Source: Sphingomonadales bacterium (GTDB lineage: Bacteria; Pseudomonadota; Alphaproteobacteria; Sphingomonadales; Sphingomonadaceae). From it: DNA of 27,123 nucleotides. Positions 22,715 through 27,123 of this stretch are shown here, piece after piece. The notes beneath the pieces are model-generated. The model saw only the letters and a program-made list of their open reading frames with translations. It had not been told where the DNA came from and did not search any database. The position numbers and the translations under genes are program-made. Location: positions 1-27,123 of the forward strand of contig JAGWUU010000006.1 in assembly GCA_028868335.1 (NCBI GenBank), in the 5' to 3' direction. Positions within the stretch are counted from its first letter, which is position 1; each line of letters opens with the position of its first letter.

Positions 22715-23732
22715 CCCCCTCCTAACCCCGGCACCGCAACCCGAAGACGCCGACGCCGCCCTGCGTCCCAAAAGCCTCGCCGAATTCGTCGGTCAAGCCG
22801 GGGCGAAGGACAACCTCAAGGTGTTCATCGACAGCGCCAAATCGCGGCGCGAGGCGATGGATCATGTGCTGTTCTATGGTCCGCCGGGGCTGGGCAAGAC
22901 CACGCTCGCCCAGATCGTTGCGCGGGAATTGGGTGTGGGGTTTCGCGCTACCTCCGGTCCGGTCATTGCCAAGTCGGGCGATCTTGCCGCGCTGCTGACC
23001 AATCTTGAGGCGGGAGACGTTCTGTTTATCGATGAAATTCATCGCCTTAACCCGGTGGTGGAAGAGGTACTCTATCCGGCGATGGAGGATCGGGCGCTCG
23101 ATCTGATCATCGGCGAGGGGCCTTCGGCGCGCTCGGTGCGGATCGATCTGCCGCCGTTCACCCTGATCGGGGCGACCACCCGGCAGGGGCTGCTGACCAC
23201 CCCGTTGCGTGACCGCTTCGGCATCCCGGTGCGCCTCAATTTCTACACCGTGGCCGAACTGGAACGGGTGGTGACGCGGGGCGCCGGGCTGCTCGGGATC
23301 GGCATCGATTCCGGCGGGGCGGGCGAGATCGCGCGGCGGGCGCGCGGCACTCCGCGCGTCGCCGGGCGGCTGCTGCGCCGGGTGCGCGATTTCGCCCATG
23401 TCGGCGGGGACGCTGCGATCACCCGCGATCTGGCGGATGGCGCGCTGACCCGGCTTGAGGTCGATGCTCTGGGGCTCGACGCACAGGATCGGCGCTATCT
23501 CCACATGATCGCCGACATCTACAAGGGCGGCCCGGTGGGCGTCGAAACGCTCGCCGCGGGCCTTTCCGAGCCGCGTGACACGATCGAGGAGGTGATCGAA
23601 CCTTACCTGATCCAGCTTGGCCTGGTCGCCCGCACAGCACGTGGGCGCTGCCTCAACGATCGCGGCTGGCAGCATCTTGGTCTTTCGGCGCCGGGTGGTT
23701 CGGCACCGGACCTGTTCGACGAGGGGAAGTAG
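22704..23732 (+). CDS. ruvB: RuvB Holliday-junction helicase motor
   Basis: A 342-residue AAA+ ATPase that forms hexameric rings and drives branch migration with RuvA. Walker A is G59-PPGLGKT, Walker B ends at D110-E111 (LFIDEIHRL), sensor I is LIGATTRQG, and the arginine finger is R169 in TTPLRDRF. The small lid domain (about 180-255) contains RARGTPRVAGRLLRRVRDFA, and the winged-helix domain follows (about 256-332), with GGPVGVETLAAGLSEPRDTI. The ATG at 22704 begins a normal-length RuvB; no strong ribosome-binding site precedes it, and it overlaps the upstream membrane gene by 11 bp, suggesting coupled translation. Confidence 0.97.
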   Translation: MTDNPLLTPAPQPEDADAALRPKSLAEFVGQAGAKDNLKVFIDSAKSRREAMDHVLFYGPPGLGKTTLAQIVARELGVGFRATSGPVIAKSGDLAALLTNLEAGDVLFIDEIHRLNPVVEEVLYPAMEDRALDLIIGEGPSARSVRIDLPPFTLIGATTRQGLLTTPLRDRFGIPVRLNFYTVAELERVVTRGAGLLGIGIDSGGAGEIARRARGTPRVAGRLLRRVRDFAHVGGDAAITRDLADGALTRLEVDALGLDAQDRRYLHMIADIYKGGPVGVETLAAGLSEPRDTIEEVIEPYLIQLGLVARTARGRCLNDRGWQHLGLSAPGGSAPDLFDEGK

Positions 23733-23888
23733 CGGCCCGGTTATTTGTCGCCCGGCGATTCGGCCGCGCGTTGGATGGATTCGCCGCCGCGTGACAGTAT
23801 CTCGCCAAGCAATAGTTCCGGAATGGGACAGAACGGCGGACGGACCCAAATCCTCGCCACTTTTCGTAAGTTATGGCGACGAAAACAC

Positions 23889-23913
23889 GGTTAACCCCAT
23901 TGTGGGCTTAACC
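23889..23913. promoter_or_regulatory. Imperfect 25-bp palindrome upstream of the Ser/Thr-rich protein gene
   Basis: GGTTAA-C-CCCA and TGGG-C-TTAACC form 11-bp arms with a single C-C mismatch around a TTG centre. It lies about 90 bp upstream of the ATG at 24003, in the 270-bp gap after ruvB, where a promoter would be expected. A short GCCCC/GGGGC hairpin follows near 23970-23986. It is a candidate operator; no regulator is suggested. Confidence 0.35.
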
Positions 23914-24002
23914 TGTCTCTGTCCTTTTGCAGCTACAGGGGCGTGCCGGATGTTCGCATTCCGGCGCTGATCGCCCCGAAGGGGCAAAAGAGAGCAAAGC
24001 TT

Positions 24003-24932
24003 ATGTCGGTTCGGATGGCCATTGCGAAACTCGCGGCGTTTGCCGCCGGAGGCGCGGTTATTGGGGGCGGCGCCGTGCACGTCGCCGAAGCTCCGGCCAA
24101 GAAGGTGCAGTACATCAAGCACGCTGCCGCAGCCCCGGCGAAGGTCAGGCACAAGGCCGTGCGCCGCATCGCCAAGCAGGAACCGCGCAAGATGAAGCGC
24201 ATTCGCCGCGTGGTGACCAAGAGCTATTCCTGCGCCGCGCCGGATCCGCAGCCGCAGTTGGCGGCCGCGTTGCCCTACATGCCGCAGCTTCCCCCGCAGC
24301 CGATGCCGGAAGGCGGCAGCGGCGGCAGCACCGTGGTAATCGGCGGCTCGGGGGGCATGGGCTTCGGCGGCGGTTTCTTCGGCGGCTTCTTCGGCGGCAG
24401 CGGTGGATCGAGCGGCAGCGTGGTGATCACCTCGACCACGACCGGATCGACCTCCAGTTCCAGCTCAGGCGGTTCGACGTCAACGTCGGGCGGCTCGACC
24501 TCGACCGGCGGACTGACCAGCACCACGACCACGGGCGGGGTCACGTCCAGCTCGACCACTTCTACCGGCGGCGTGTCCACCTCGACCGGCGGCGTTACCA
24601 GCACGACCACCTCGGGCAATGTTTCGACCTCGACCGGAAACGTCACCAGCTCGAGCAGCACCTCGACCTCGTCGGGTAACGTGACAAGCTCGAGCAGCAC
24701 GTCGTCGTCCAGCTCGACCTCTTCGTCGACTTCGTCCTCAACGTCCTCGTCGACATCGACCTCTTCGTCGTCATCGACCTCGTCGTCGACCAGCAGCGGT
24801 GGGCACACCTCGTCGTCGGGTGGTCATGGCAGCTCGAGCGGCACCGAAGTCCCGGCTCCGCCGATGCTGGTGCTGTTCGGCGCGGCTGCCGCAGCGATCG
24901 CCAGCCGCCGGAAATTCCCCAAGCCCGCCTGA
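24003..24932 (+). CDS. Secreted Ser/Thr-repeat protein with PEP-CTERM-like tail
   Basis: A 309-residue protein of unknown function with five distinct zones. Residues 1-28 form a signal-peptide-like start. Residues 30-75 are rich in Lys, Arg and Ala. Residues 76-102 are Pro-rich. Residues 103-138 are Gly/Phe-rich (GFGGGFFGGFFGG). Residues 139-281 are almost purely Ser, Thr, Gly, Val and Asn. The tail V283-PAPP, a hydrophobic stretch (288-300) and R302-R303-K304 match the plan of PEP-CTERM exosortase sorting signals. It is likely exported and processed or anchored at the cell surface, with a possibly glycosylated stalk; both are inferences. The ATG at 24003 is preceded by AGAGAGC. A hairpin terminator follows. 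Confidence 0.7.
   Translation: MSVRMAIAKLAAFAAGGAVIGGGAVHVAEAPAKKVQYIKHAAAAPAKVRHKAVRRIAKQEPRKMKRIRRVVTKSYSCAAPDPQPQLAAALPYMPQLPPQPMPEGGSGGSTVVIGGSGGMGFGGGFFGGFFGGSGGSSGSVVITSTTTGSTSSSSSGGSTSTSGGSTSTGGLTSTTTTGGVTSSSTTSTGGVSTSTGGVTSTTTSGNVSTSTGNVTSSSSTSTSSGNVTSSSSTSSSSSTSSSTSSSTSSSTSTSSSSSTSSSTSSGGHTSSSGGHGSSSGTEVPAPPMLVLFGAAAAAIASRRKFPKPA
24417..24845 (+). repeat. Low-complexity Ser/Thr-coding repeat region
   Basis: About 430 bp encode reiterated units such as TSTGGVTSTTT, SGNVTSSSSTS and STSSSTSSST. At DNA level TCG, ACC and AGC codons repeat with small variations, so the array is diverged rather than perfectly tandem. Length variation by slippage or unequal recombination is plausible. The opposite strand is open over this part only because the complementary codons read Asp/Glu/Val. 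Confidence 0.85.
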
Positions 24933-24959
24933 CTTCCTGGCAGTAGGGTTTGAACGGTT

Positions 24960-24981
24960 GGGCGGTCCCCGGGGGCCGCCC
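24960..24981 (+). terminator. Terminator hairpin after the Ser/Thr-rich protein gene
   Basis: GGGCGGTCCCC and GGGGGCCGCCC form 11-bp arms with one G-T wobble, starting 28 bp after the stop. They are followed by TTCTGCATTTT, which is T-rich enough for an intrinsic terminator. Confidence 0.7.
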
Positions 24982-25015
24982 TTCTGCATTTTCGGATTGT
25001 CCGGCCTTCAAACAT

Positions 25016-25047
25016 CGGCCCCGCCGGGCCGGAGCCGGGCGGGGCCG
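25016..25047 (-). terminator. Hairpin downstream of aconitase
   Basis: CGGCCCCGCC (25016-25025) and GGCGGGGCCG (25038-25047) form a perfect 10-bp stem with a 12-nt loop that can itself pair in part. It lies 24 bp beyond the aconitase stop on the minus strand. There is no clear T tract, so its role as terminator rests on position and stem strength. Confidence 0.55.
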
Positions 25048-25071
25048 CTGTTTACGGTGAGTGGCGAACGA

Positions 25072-27123
<2,052 letters not shown>

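Noticed and set aside
24275..24808. A minus-strand frame encoding an Asp/Glu/Val-rich repeat protein
   Set aside because: It is the complement of the Ser/Thr-coding array; the acidic pattern follows from reading TCG and ACC codons on the other strand. The plus-strand protein has a signal and a sorting tail.

Overview
The window is a GC-rich (roughly two-thirds G+C by eye), gene-dense stretch of bacterial chromosome. The gene set points to an alphaproteobacterium, most likely of the order Sphingomonadales (Sphingomonas, Novosphingobium or Erythrobacter-like): a GapR/DUF2312 nucleoid protein, a DUF1244 protein next to pyruvate kinase, an alanine dehydrogenase/Lrp divergent pair, a three-domain aminopeptidase P, oligopeptidase B and a yebC-ruvC-ruvA-ruvB cluster. 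The order is inferred from gene content and codon use, not from a marker RNA; no rRNA, tRNA, CRISPR array or classical insertion sequence was seen, and no gene-free stretch exceeds 300 bp.

Layout. At the left edge lie a truncated OmpR-type response regulator and, just upstream of it, a secreted four-EF-hand protein with a Met/His/Gly-rich linker (1-1260, minus). Next come a cupin and a VOC/glyoxalase-fold protein (1412-2224, minus). An Xaa-Pro aminopeptidase (2276-4081, minus) is divergent from oligopeptidase B and a coupled hotdog thioesterase (4120-6593, plus). A hairpin separates these from alanine dehydrogenase (6625-7740, minus), which is divergent from its probable Lrp/AsnC regulator (7867-8355). 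Three overlapping plus-strand genes follow: a DUF2157 membrane protein, a GDYXXLXY protein and a P-loop kinase (8395-10795). They converge on ftsK (10792-13149, minus) and a thiE-like gene (13200-13760, minus). A PLP-binding YggS protein and an acyl-CoA synthetase run plus (13783-16216); pyruvate kinase runs minus (16226-17692); DUF1244 and gapR run plus (17758-18377); a CPBP protease runs minus (18381-19100).

From 19214 to 23732 lies an expanded Holliday-junction cluster: yebC, ruvC, a small lipoprotein, ruvA, a GIY-YIG gene on the opposite strand, a small membrane protein and ruvB. RuvA and RuvB would load and drive branch migration and RuvC would cut the junction. The insertions between these genes are the most unusual part of the window. 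The GIY-YIG gene sits between two perfect 29-bp inverted copies of a palindromic repeat, and a third copy nearby shows paired compensatory changes. I read this as a possible small mobile cassette, a GIY-YIG analogue of REP/RAYT systems; its mobility is untested. The 278 bp before ruvA hold a dense cluster of palindromes, and the ruvC ribosome-binding site lies in a hairpin arm.

The right end carries a secreted Ser/Thr-repeat protein with a PEP-CTERM-like tail (24003-24932) and a 3'-complete, 5'-truncated aconitase gene (25072-27123, minus).
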